DNA of 21,648 nt from Methanobrevibacter thaueri (lineage in GTDB: Archaea > Methanobacteriota > Methanobacteria > Methanobacteriales > Methanobacteriaceae): NCBI RefSeq assembly GCF_015062905.1, contig NZ_SUTK01000028.1, positions 1-21,648 of the forward strand, given 5' to 3'. The first letter of the stretch is position 1. Each line of letters starts with the position of its first letter. The position numbers and the translations under genes were made by a program. Of the stretch, positions 13,531 through 20,750 are shown piece after piece. The notes under the pieces were generated by a model, which was not told the origin of the DNA, made no database searches, and saw only the letters and a list, made by a program, of their open reading frames with translations.

Positions 13531-14979
13531 ATGAGCATTAAAGATGAAATTAAAAAAGTTAGGGATAATGTTTATGAGATTCCGGGCTCCTATAACAAAT
13601 CAATGAGGGCCTCCGGAAGATTTTACATAGCGGATGAATATATTGACGATTTGGAGGAAGGGGCTGTCGAGCAGATTGTCAATGTGGCCTGCCTTCCGGG
13701 TGTCCAAATGTACTCAATCGGTTTGCCGGACATTCACTTCGGATACGGATTTCCTATCGGTGGAGTGGCTGCATTCAACCTGAGAAACGGTATCGTATCC
13801 CCTGGTGGTGTGGGCTTTGACATCAACTGCGGTGTCAGAATGATCAGGTCCAATCTGGGCATAGCCGACATTGAGGACAAGCTTGATGAGCTGACAGAAA
13901 AGCTTTTCGAAAACATACCTTCAGGTGTGGGAAGCAAAGGCAAAATCAGGCTCAAGGAAAATGAAATCAATGATGTTCTTGACTATGGAGCAGAATGGGC
14001 TGTCAAAAACGGCTACGGATGGGATGAGGATTTGGAAGTCCTTGAAGAGAACGGCAGAATGATCGATGCCGATTCAAGCATAGTCTCAGACAAGGCCAAA
14101 AAAAGAGGAATCCCACAATTGGGATCTCTCGGTTCAGGAAACCACTTCCTTGAAGTTCAAATCGTCGATGAAATCTATGACGAGAAGGTTGCCGAAGTCT
14201 ACGGCCTTAAGGAAGGAATGATTGTTGTCATGATTCACACAGGCTCAAGAGGCTGCGGACATCAGATATGTTCAGATTATCTGAGGATTATGGACAAGGC
14301 CTACAAAAAGTACAAAATCAACATCAATGACAGACAATTGGCCTGTGCACCTCTTGATTCAAAAGAAGCGCAGAATTACATTCAGGCAATGGCTGCAGCA
14401 GCCAATTACGCATGGGCAAACCGTCAGATGATGACCCATTGGGTAAGGGAAACCTTTGAGGAAGTTCTTGGAAGGTCAGCTGAAGACATGGAAATGAGCA
14501 TTGTCTATGATGTGGCTCACAACATCGCCAAAATGGAAACCCATAAGGTCTATAAACGTGAAGAGGAACTTCTCGTTCACAGAAAAGGCGCAACAAGAGC
14601 ATTCGGTCCTGGAAGGGAAGAGGTCCCTGAAAAATACAGGGAAGTCGGCCAGCCTGTACTGATACCGGGTACAATGGGAACCGCTTCATATGTATTGTGC
14701 GGAACCGAAACCGCAATGGAGGAGACTTTCGGGTCAACCGCTCACGGTGCCGGCAGAATCCTGTCACGTTCAAAGGCCAAGAAGGACTTTGATGCTGACG
14801 AGATTACCGACGATTTGGCATCAAAAGGCATAAAAATCAAGGCAACCAGTAAACATGTGATTGAGGAAGAGGCACCTGGAGCATATAAGGATGTTGACAG
14901 TGTGGTTCGCGTATCCGACAGCACCGGAATTGCAAAGTTGGTTGCAAAGGTCAAACCATTATCTGTTTGTAAAGGATGA
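13531..14979 (+). CDS. rtcB: RNA-splicing ligase RtcB
   Basis: The 482-aa GTP- and Mn-dependent ligase joins 2',3'-cyclic phosphate (or 3'-phosphate) ends to 5'-OH ends. In archaea it seals tRNA halves after intron removal. The signatures are all present: 'GLPDIHFGYGFPIGGVAAF', 'GGVGFDINCGVRM' with metal ligands Asp97 and Cys100, 'GSLGSGNHFLEVQ', 'HTGSRGCGHQ', 'VYDVAHNIAKME', 'RKGATRAFGPG' and the guanylylated histidine His405 in 'GSTAHGAGR'. The length is normal and there is no intein, although inteins are common in archaeal RtcB. GTGAT lies three bases before the ATG. The TGA stop overlaps the next gene's ATG (ATGA), so the phosphorylase is translationally coupled. Confidence 0.96.
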   Translation: MSIKDEIKKVRDNVYEIPGSYNKSMRASGRFYIADEYIDDLEEGAVEQIVNVACLPGVQMYSIGLPDIHFGYGFPIGGVAAFNLRNGIVSPGGVGFDINCGVRMIRSNLGIADIEDKLDELTEKLFENIPSGVGSKGKIRLKENEINDVLDYGAEWAVKNGYGWDEDLEVLEENGRMIDADSSIVSDKAKKRGIPQLGSLGSGNHFLEVQIVDEIYDEKVAEVYGLKEGMIVVMIHTGSRGCGHQICSDYLRIMDKAYKKYKININDRQLACAPLDSKEAQNYIQAMAAAANYAWANRQMMTHWVRETFEEVLGRSAEDMEMSIVYDVAHNIAKMETHKVYKREEELLVHRKGATRAFGPGREEVPEKYREVGQPVLIPGTMGTASYVLCGTETAMEETFGSTAHGAGRILSRSKAKKDFDADEITDDLASKGIKIKATSKHVIEEEAPGAYKDVDSVVRVSDSTGIAKLVAKVKPLSVCKG

Positions 14980-15743
14980 TTAAATTGATAGGCATAATTG
15001 GGGGAAGTGGGGTATATGAGATTACCCAAAAAGCTGATTCTTGCACCAAAAAATTAGTCCAAACTGACTATGGTGATGTGGAAGTGTCACTATTGGAGAT
15101 GTTCGGCAAGAAGGTGGCATTCATACCAAGGCATGCCTCCGGCCATTCCATACCTCCCCACAAGATCAACTTCAGGGCAAATATCGATGCCCTTAAAAAC
15201 GTTGGTGTCACAAAAATAATAGCCACTAACTCTGTCGGCTCAATGAATGAGGATATGCCTCCGGGCTCATTTGTAATCCCCGACGATTTTCTTGATTTCT
15301 CACAGGACAGGGTAAAGACCTTCTATGAGGATAAGGTTGTCCATATAGATGTAACCGAAGCATATTGCCCAAGCTTAAGGGATGTTCTGGCGCAATCAGG
15401 TGAGGTCATCCTTGGCGGAACATATGTCTGCACTGAAGGCCCTAGATTTGAGACCCCCGCAGAGATTAGAATGTTCAAGATGCTTGGAGGGGACCTCGTC
15501 GGAATGACCGGCGTTCCTGAAGTTACTTTAGCTCGTGAAAGGGAAATCTGCTACAATTCCATATGCATAGTATCCAATTACGCATCAGGAATCTCCCCGG
15601 ATGAGCTGACCATCGATGAAGTTTTTGAAATGGTTGCAAAAAAAGAGCCTGAGCTACTTGAACTGATATACAATTTCATAAGAAATGTGGATGATGGCGC
15701 AGATTGCATGTGCAATCATGCATTGGATGGTGCTGAAGTATAA
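14976..15743 (+). CDS. MTAP-family nucleoside phosphorylase, probable 5'-methylthioinosine phosphorylase
   Basis: The 255-aa protein of the MTAP/purine nucleoside phosphorylase II family has 'GIIGGSGVYE' at the N-terminus, phosphate-binding 'PRHASGHSIPPHKINFRANI', 'NSVGSMNEDMPPGSFVIPDDFLDF', and 'GGTYVCTEGPRFETPAEI' followed by 'GMTGVPEVTLARE'. Adenine-specific MTAPs carry Asp in the base-binding loop; here it reads 'SNYASGIS' with Asn201. That favours a 6-oxopurine (inosine-type) substrate, as for the methanogen enzyme that cleaves 5'-methylthioinosine in methylthioadenosine salvage. The ATG overlaps the rtcB stop. An alternative TTG at 14985 ('MIGIIGGSG') has AGGATGAT placed at a more normal ribosome-binding distance and may be the real start, giving 252 aa. 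Confidence 0.85.
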   Translation: MIKLIGIIGGSGVYEITQKADSCTKKLVQTDYGDVEVSLLEMFGKKVAFIPRHASGHSIPPHKINFRANIDALKNVGVTKIIATNSVGSMNEDMPPGSFVIPDDFLDFSQDRVKTFYEDKVVHIDVTEAYCPSLRDVLAQSGEVILGGTYVCTEGPRFETPAEIRMFKMLGGDLVGMTGVPEVTLAREREICYNSICIVSNYASGISPDELTIDEVFEMVAKKEPELLELIYNFIRNVDDGADCMCNHALDGAEV

Positions 15744-15775
15744 TTATTAAAATAATTGGTGGAGTGGTGAATTAG

Positions 15776-16096
15776 ATGCGTTTGGCTGTAGTGTCTTCCG
15801 ACGGTGAAAATGTGGACCTTCACCTCGGCAGGGGAAAGTCAGTTTTTATCTATGATTATGATGATGAATTGGCCTTTGTTGAGAGAAGGGACATTGAAAT
15901 TGCTGATGATGCAAAGCATCAGGGCGGCAAGGTAATCAAAACCTGCAGCGATTGTGATGTTTTGATTGCAGTTCAGTATGGATTCAAATCAAAAATCAAG
16001 GCTGAAGATGCGGGAATCAAACTGGTCATGGATGAGGGACCGGTCGATGAAGTGCTCAAAAGATATATTGATCATGTCGAATTCATGAGGAAATAA
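15776..16096 (+). CDS. NifX/NifB-type dinitrogenase iron-molybdenum cofactor family protein
   Basis: The 106-aa protein is of the small single-domain type in the FeMo-cofactor biosynthesis family (PF02579-like): 'MRLAVVSSDGENVDLHLGRGKSVFIYD' at the start (with the D-x-H-x-G motif), then 'DAKHQGGKVIKTCSDCDVLIAVQYG' and 'LVMDEGPVDEVLKRYI'. The C57-x-x-C60 pair could hold a metal or Fe-S cluster. Methanogens carry many such proteins without nitrogenase, so nitrogen fixation is not implied; binding or shuttling of an iron-sulfur or metal cofactor is the likely role. A long ribosome-binding stretch (GGTGGAGTGGTGA) precedes the ATG. It lies 32 bp after the phosphorylase and is probably the last gene of the rtcB operon. 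Confidence 0.85.
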   Translation: MRLAVVSSDGENVDLHLGRGKSVFIYDYDDELAFVERRDIEIADDAKHQGGKVIKTCSDCDVLIAVQYGFKSKIKAEDAGIKLVMDEGPVDEVLKRYIDHVEFMRK

Positions 16097-16149
16097 TATA
16101 TTGTATACCATTTTTCAGTCTATTGTAACATTTACAAATATTGATTTAA

Positions 16150-16174
16150 GAGCTTGATTTTAAATTTTAAGCTC
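16150..16174 (+). terminator. Hairpin after the NifX-like gene
   Basis: GAGCTT (16150-16155) pairs perfectly with AAGCTC (16169-16174) around a 13-base AT loop and is followed by T-rich sequence. It lies 54 bases past the stop of the last gene in the rtcB set and may end that transcript. Confidence 0.3.
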
Positions 16175-16533
16175 AGATTTTCATCTTTCGCAAAAATTAT
16201 TATTTTTTGATGAAAATTTATTATTTTTATTTTTTAAAAATTTTTCACATATTGGTGAAATATCAATAATCTTTATATATCATGAATAAAATAAGTTATT
16301 ATAACCTTTATGGGCGGGTTTTATAAATTAAAACTTAATTAAAAATATTTTCTTAAAATAACGTGAGAATAGCTCACAATAGTCGAATAAACGATTGTAA
16401 ATCTATACTTATTTGAAATCATTTTTACAGTTTAATTTAAGTAGTATACTTAATTTTAAGACTATTTTTAAATTTTAATGGCGAAACGCTATATTACAAA
16501 ATATAAATATATAATTATTAAACGGTTGATATA
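16175..16533. other. AT-rich leader/promoter region of rps3ae with several inverted repeats
   Basis: There is no coding region here. Perfect inverted repeats are TTTCAC/GTGAAA (16243-16248, 16255-16260), GTGAG/CTCAC (16363-16367, 16373-16377), TTAAGTA/TACTTAA (16437-16443, 16447-16453) and, with one G-U pair, ATGGCG/CGCTAT around AAA (16479-16493). A TATA-like CTTTATATATC lies near 16270 and two more AT boxes at 16464-16475 and 16500-16512; the last or middle one probably drives rps3ae. GGGCGGG at 16312-16318 stands out in otherwise very AT-rich DNA. A small RNA or structured leader is possible but not shown. Confidence 0.35.
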
Positions 16534-17115
16534 ATGGCAAAAGCAAAAGCAAGACGTAGAGTACGTGATACATGGAAAGAAAAGTCCTGGTACACTATTA
16601 AAACACCAGTGAACTTTGAAGACAAAGAAATTGGAGAAACTCCAGCTAAAGATCCAGAACTTCTCATTGGTAGAGGAGTAGAAGTTACTATGAGAGAATT
16701 GACCGGAGACTTCTCAAAACAATACATCAAACTCAGGTTTGAAATTGACAATGTTGCAGGTAATGTTGCAAACACCAAATTCACCGGTCACAAAACAACT
16801 ACTGACTATGTAAGAAGTATGATTAGAAGAGGAACTTCCAGAATCGATGCTTCCGCAATAGTCAAAACCAAAGATGACCGCAAATTAAAATTACAAGTTT
16901 TAGCAGTAACCATCAGAAGAGCTAAATCTTCCCAACAAAGATTCATGAGAAAAACCATCGAAGATTTACTCGTTGAAGCAGCTGCTGAAAGATCATTTGA
17001 TGAGTTAGTGACTGTTTGTGTAAACGGTAAATTAGCATCTGAAATTTACCACAACGCTAAAAAAATCTACCCTCTCAAAAGAGTGGAAATCATCAAAAGT
17101 AAAGTAATCAAATAG
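16534..17115 (+). CDS. rps3ae: 30S ribosomal protein S3Ae (eS1)
   Basis: The 193-aa archaeal/eukaryotic-type small-subunit protein has 'AKAKARRRVRDTWKEKSWYTI' at the N-terminus, 'ELTGDFSKQYIKLRFEI', 'GHKTTTDYVRSMIRRGTSRIDA', 'VLAVTIRRAKSSQQRFMRKT' and 'PLKRVEIIKSKVIK' at the end, all typical of S3Ae. It is basic and full length. Codon use is visibly different from the metabolic genes nearby (AAA, GAA, AGA and ACT/ACC preferred), as expected for a highly expressed gene. GGTTGAT precedes the ATG by three bases. It stands alone with its own leader and its own terminator. Confidence in identity is high. Confidence 0.96.
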   Translation: MAKAKARRRVRDTWKEKSWYTIKTPVNFEDKEIGETPAKDPELLIGRGVEVTMRELTGDFSKQYIKLRFEIDNVAGNVANTKFTGHKTTTDYVRSMIRRGTSRIDASAIVKTKDDRKLKLQVLAVTIRRAKSSQQRFMRKTIEDLLVEAAAERSFDELVTVCVNGKLASEIYHNAKKIYPLKRVEIIKSKVIK

Positions 17116-17143
17116 GATTACTTTTCTAATTTTCTTTTTTTTT
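17101..17143 (+). terminator. Hairpin plus T-tract terminator of rps3ae
   Basis: AAAGTAATC (17101-17109) pairs perfectly with GATTACTTT (17116-17124) across a 6-base loop that contains the stop codon. A run of nine T follows (17135-17143). A 9-bp perfect stem overlapping the stop codon followed by a T-tract looks like a bacterial intrinsic terminator; in archaea the T-tract alone may suffice. Confidence 0.65.
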
Positions 17144-17816
17144 AAATGAACTTTTTTTATAGATAATATAGTATTTTTTTTACAAACATTGATTTTCTTA
17201 TTTTTGCACATGTCTGAAAAATTGTGAATATGTGGGCTAATCAGCAAAATAGAGGTAAAGGCAACGGTAATTATTTTTCAATGGGTGTTGTCAAATCTGA
17301 AGTTGCTTGAAACTAAATAATTATGAGTAATGATTATTTTATTCAAAATCCATTATCAATATTTTAAAAGGTAAAGTGAAAATCAAGTAATGGTCAGTTG
17401 AGCTTCTTTATCACATTTTTCATTAATTTATAATTTATTTTTTACATATTTTTCTGATTTTTTAATATTGTTTAGATATATATGAACTATATGATTCTTG
17501 TATATGTTTTGTTATTTTTAATAAAATTTGTTTAAAAATATATTTTTTTATGGGATTTTGTTAAAATTTAGGTATATTTAATTTAACATATTTCATATTA
17601 TAAAGTAATATATTTTTGTTGTAGTTAACTCTGTTAATTTTATTTTTATAGATGTTCAATTTTTTATTTTTACAATTAAATATTTTTTAATTTTTTTATA
17701 ATTTTTTTTTAAAAAGGAAACTATATATATTTGTTTAATCTAAAATAAACATCAGTTTAAACTATCAACGATTTCATGAAAATTGAAATCTATGAAATAT
17801 TAGTGAAGGTGAATTA
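17144..17816. other. AT-rich gap upstream of the beta-helix adhesin
   Basis: The gap has long T and A runs and no convincing gene. A less AT-rich island at about 17220-17320 contains a 26-codon frame (ATG 17230 to TGA 17310) with coding-like codons but no ribosome site; it could be a gene remnant. From 17320 on the DNA is extremely AT-rich. Close to the adhesin, TATATATATT (17722-17731) is a likely TATA box giving a leader of about 65 bases. That leader holds GATTTC/GAAATC (17770-17775, 17785-17790) and the Shine-Dalgarno site GAAGGTGA before ATG 17817. Confidence 0.4.
17722..17731 (+). promoter_or_regulatory. TATA box for the beta-helix adhesin
   Basis: TATATATATT follows AAAGGAAAC, a purine-rich element in the BRE position, giving the best promoter match in the gap. 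The predicted start near 17755 leaves a leader ending in GAAGGTGAATTA before the ATG. Confidence 0.4.
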
Positions 17817-20039
17817 ATGAACAGAAAAGGGATTATATTAATATTATTAATCTTGTGCATCCTTTCAATTCCGGCCATTGGGGCGGCTGATATTGATGTG
17901 GAGGACACTAATAATACTAAGTTAACGACAACTGATTCAGATGTTGTTACTCAAGGCAATGGTCTCTCATTATCAGTTTCTGAAAATGAAACTTTGTTAA
18001 GTGCTACGGGAGAATCATTTACCCAATTGAATGAAGATGTTAGTGGCGACGATGTCACTCTGACTAAAAATTATACGTATACTAGTTCAGATTCTGCTTT
18101 TGCTGGCGGAATAACTCTTTCTGGAACAAAAACTATAAATGGTAATGGTAATGTCATTATTGATGCAAGCAATCAAGCAAGGATATTCAAAGTTACCGCT
18201 GGGTCTACTGTGACTTTTAAAGGAATAACCTTTATTAATGCTAATCCTACCCAAGGTCCTGGTGGAGCCATATTCGGAACCGGTGCAGTGCATATTGAGG
18301 ATTGTAAATTTATCAATAACACTGTAAATATGGCCAATGGTGGAGCTGTTTGTCTATCAGGTGCAGGCAGTACAATTTCCAACTCTTACTTTGAAGGCAA
18401 CAAGGCTATCAAGAATCCAAATAATTTGAATTCTGGTGCTGCAGGTGCAGTATTTTTAAACGCATCCAATATCATGATCAGCAATTCTGAATTCTTGAAG
18501 AATTATGCAGGTCTAAATGGTGGTGCTGTTGGTAGTAGTGCTATGCGTATTGCAAGTTGTACTATAGCTAATTGTACATTTACTTCAAATACTGCTAATG
18601 GTTCTGCTGGTGCTGTTGGTATGCAAAGTAGGAATTTCCATATATTCAATTCTACATTTAAAAATAATGAAGCTAAAGGTATGTTCACAACCTATCCTGG
18701 TAATGGTGGTGCATTAGTAATGAGAGGTTGGGACAGTTATGCATATAATTGTACTTTTACAGATAACACTGCTGCAACTCATGGTGGTGCTGTCTACTTG
18801 ACTAATACTTCATATGACCCTCTTAATAATAATACTGGTTTTATACTTTGTACTTTCACTGGAAACACTGCTGGTGTTGATGGTGGTGCAGTTAGTTGGT
18901 ATTCCGGTGCAACTTATGGTTATGTTGAAGATTCCATATTCACTAACAATACTGCTAGACGTAATGGTGGTGCAATACATTGGAGTGGTCACCATGGTAC
19001 TATAAGTAATTCCACATTTATTGATAATAATGCTACAGGTGAAGTCACTAGTGAACTCGGTAGTGGTAATGGTGGTGCTGTAGTATGGGTTGGTAGTTAT
19101 GGTACTATTAAGGATAATTGTATATTTACTAATAACTATGCAGCAAGTAATGGTGGTGCTATATTCTTAGAGGGTAATGCTACTGAAAACTGTACTAATA
19201 TTACAATCACTCACAGTACCTTTAAAGATAACTATGCTGGTGTTGATGGAGGTGCTGTTAATTGGAATGAAGGTGCTCATTCAGGTAATATATTCTATTC
19301 TACTTTCACTAATAATATTGCAAATAGTAATGGTGGTGCCGTATTCTGGAGTGGTCATGATGGTAAAATATTATATTCCAACTTTACTGGAAACAATGCT
19401 AGTGGTATAGTTACTGATGAATATAATAATAAAGGTGATGGTGGTGCTATCATCTGGTCTGGTATAAATGGTATTGTTGATAATTGTAGGTTTATTGATA
19501 ATTATGCATCACAACGTGGTGGTGGAGTATTCCTACAAAATTGTACTCATGGTAACTGTACCAACACTACCTTCTCACATGTTTACTTTGAAAACAATAC
19601 TGCTGGTGTTAATGGTGGTGCTATAGATTGGCATAAGGGTGCTCAAAATGGGCATGTTAGATATGGGGTATTTGTAAACAACACCGCTAACAGATCAGGT
19701 GGTGCAATCTTCTGGTTTGGTACTGGTGGTGAAATATTATACTCCAACTTTACAGGAAACAAGGCATTAGGTAATGTATTATATAACAATTCATTCGGTA
19801 ACATGACCTATGGAGGTCATGGTGGTGCTGTTATGTGGACTGGTGCCGATGGTATCATTGATGGTTGTACTTTTGTAGAAAATAATGCTGCTGTTAATGG
19901 TGGTGCTATTTTCATGCAGGGTAGTACTGAAGGTGATTGTAGAAATGTTACCGTTTCCAACTCAGTATTTAATGATAACTTTGCAGGTGTTAATGGTGGT
20001 GCTGTAGATTGGTATAGAGGTGCGCGTTATTGTACTTGA
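17817..20039 (+). CDS. Adhesin-like protein with signal peptide and parallel beta-helix repeats, ended by premature TGA
   Basis: The 740-aa piece begins with a Sec signal peptide (basic 'MNRKG', hydrophobic 'IILILLILCILSIPAIGA', cleavage near AA-DI). A low-complexity segment follows, then right-handed beta-helix rungs with the repeated pattern N-x-A-x-x-x-GGA-[VI]-x-[WFM] and N-[CS]-x-F-x-x-N, typical of Chlamydia-polymorphic-type and Methanobrevibacter adhesin-like proteins. The rungs form super-repeats of 366 then 381 nt (122 and 127 residues), seen at 18876, 19242, 19608, 19989 and 20370. Secretion is strongly supported; host or microbe adhesion is inferred. The frame stops at TGA 20037 but continues open to the right edge. 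In neighbouring super-repeats the stop position is Val or Leu, a buried strand residue, so TTA to TGA is the simplest origin. GAAGGTGA precedes the ATG. Confidence 0.85.
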   Translation: MNRKGIILILLILCILSIPAIGAADIDVEDTNNTKLTTTDSDVVTQGNGLSLSVSENETLLSATGESFTQLNEDVSGDDVTLTKNYTYTSSDSAFAGGITLSGTKTINGNGNVIIDASNQARIFKVTAGSTVTFKGITFINANPTQGPGGAIFGTGAVHIEDCKFINNTVNMANGGAVCLSGAGSTISNSYFEGNKAIKNPNNLNSGAAGAVFLNASNIMISNSEFLKNYAGLNGGAVGSSAMRIASCTIANCTFTSNTANGSAGAVGMQSRNFHIFNSTFKNNEAKGMFTTYPGNGGALVMRGWDSYAYNCTFTDNTAATHGGAVYLTNTSYDPLNNNTGFILCTFTGNTAGVDGGAVSWYSGATYGYVEDSIFTNNTARRNGGAIHWSGHHGTISNSTFIDNNATGEVTSELGSGNGGAVVWVGSYGTIKDNCIFTNNYAASNGGAIFLEGNATENCTNITITHSTFKDNYAGVDGGAVNWNEGAHSGNIFYSTFTNNIANSNGGAVFWSGHDGKILYSNFTGNNASGIVTDEYNNKGDGGAIIWSGINGIVDNCRFIDNYASQRGGGVFLQNCTHGNCTNTTFSHVYFENNTAGVNGGAIDWHKGAQNGHVRYGVFVNNTANRSGGAIFWFGTGGEILYSNFTGNKALGNVLYNNSFGNMTYGGHGGAVMWTGADGIIDGCTFVENNAAVNGGAIFMQGSTEGDCRNVTVSNSVFNDNFAGVNGGAVDWYRGARYCT

Positions 20040-20750
20040 GCAAATGCAACTTTCACAATTAACATTGCTAATAGGTCTGGTGGTGCTGTATTCTGGTTTG
20101 GTTATCACGGTACTATTAGGAATGCTAGCTTCACTAATAACTCCGCTTTAGGTAATGTAATTTATGAAAACTCATTTGGTGTCAACACTACCGGTGGTCA
20201 TGGTGGTGCTATTATGTGGACTGGTGCCGACGGTATCATTGATGATTGTACTTTTGATGAAAACAGGGCTAAAGTTAACGGTGGGGCTATATTCATGCAA
20301 GGAAGTACCATGGGAAATTGTAGTAATTTAACCATTTCAAATGTTATATTTAATGATAACTTTGCTGGTGTTAATGGTGGTGCTGTAGATTGGTATAAAG
20401 GAGCACATGACTGTACCTTGGAAAACGCTACATTCAATGATAACATCGCTAACAGGTCAGGTGGTGCAGTATTCTGGTACGGTGAACACGGTTCCATTAA
20501 AAACGCATCATTCACAAACAACCAGGCATTAGGTCTTGTGAACGCATCAAGCTCATACGGTTTCAACACTACTGGTGGTGACGGTGGTGCTATCATGTGG
20601 ACCGGATCCAACGGTATTATTGATGGATGTGAATTCACAGAAAACTATGCTGCAGCTCGTGGTGGAGCAATATTCCTGCAGGGAAGTGTTGAAGGAAACT
20701 GTACAAACGTAACAGTAAGCAATTCTAAATTTGAGAAAAACAAGGCAGAA
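18876..20750 (+). repeat. Tandem super-repeats of 366/381 nt inside the beta-helix adhesin
   Basis: The landmark GTTRATGG followed by AGGTGCT or TGGTGCT recurs at 18876, 19242, 19608, 19989 and 20370. The spacings are 366, 366, 381 and 381 nt, all multiples of three. Copies share long blocks, for example the segment around 'GGAIMWTGADGIIDGCTF'. Such units allow unequal recombination that changes protein length without shifting the frame. Confidence 0.85.

Noticed and set aside
15776..16096. Evidence for nitrogen fixation from the NifX-like gene
   Set aside because: No nifHDK or nifB is present, and single-domain members of this family are common in methanogens without a nitrogenase role.
16282..16326. 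A 14-codon leader peptide upstream of rps3ae
   Set aside because: It is too short to support, has no ribosome site, and its TATA-like box is too close to it.
17032..17247. A lysine-rich minus-strand frame at the end of rps3ae
   Set aside because: It is low complexity from poly-T DNA, overlaps the S3Ae gene and its terminator, and has no ribosome site.
1522..20039. The in-frame TGA codons as selenocysteine or recoded codons
   Set aside because: TGA is the normal stop of several genes in this window. Gene 1's 3' region shows no SECIS-like hairpin (the second gene's 3' end lies outside the window), and neither position fits a catalytic Cys. Pyrrolysine would use TAG.
20198..20638. A 146-aa minus-strand frame in the beta-helix region
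   Set aside because: It arises from the repeated GGTGGTGCT codons read backwards; its proline/alanine repeats mirror the beta-helix repeats.
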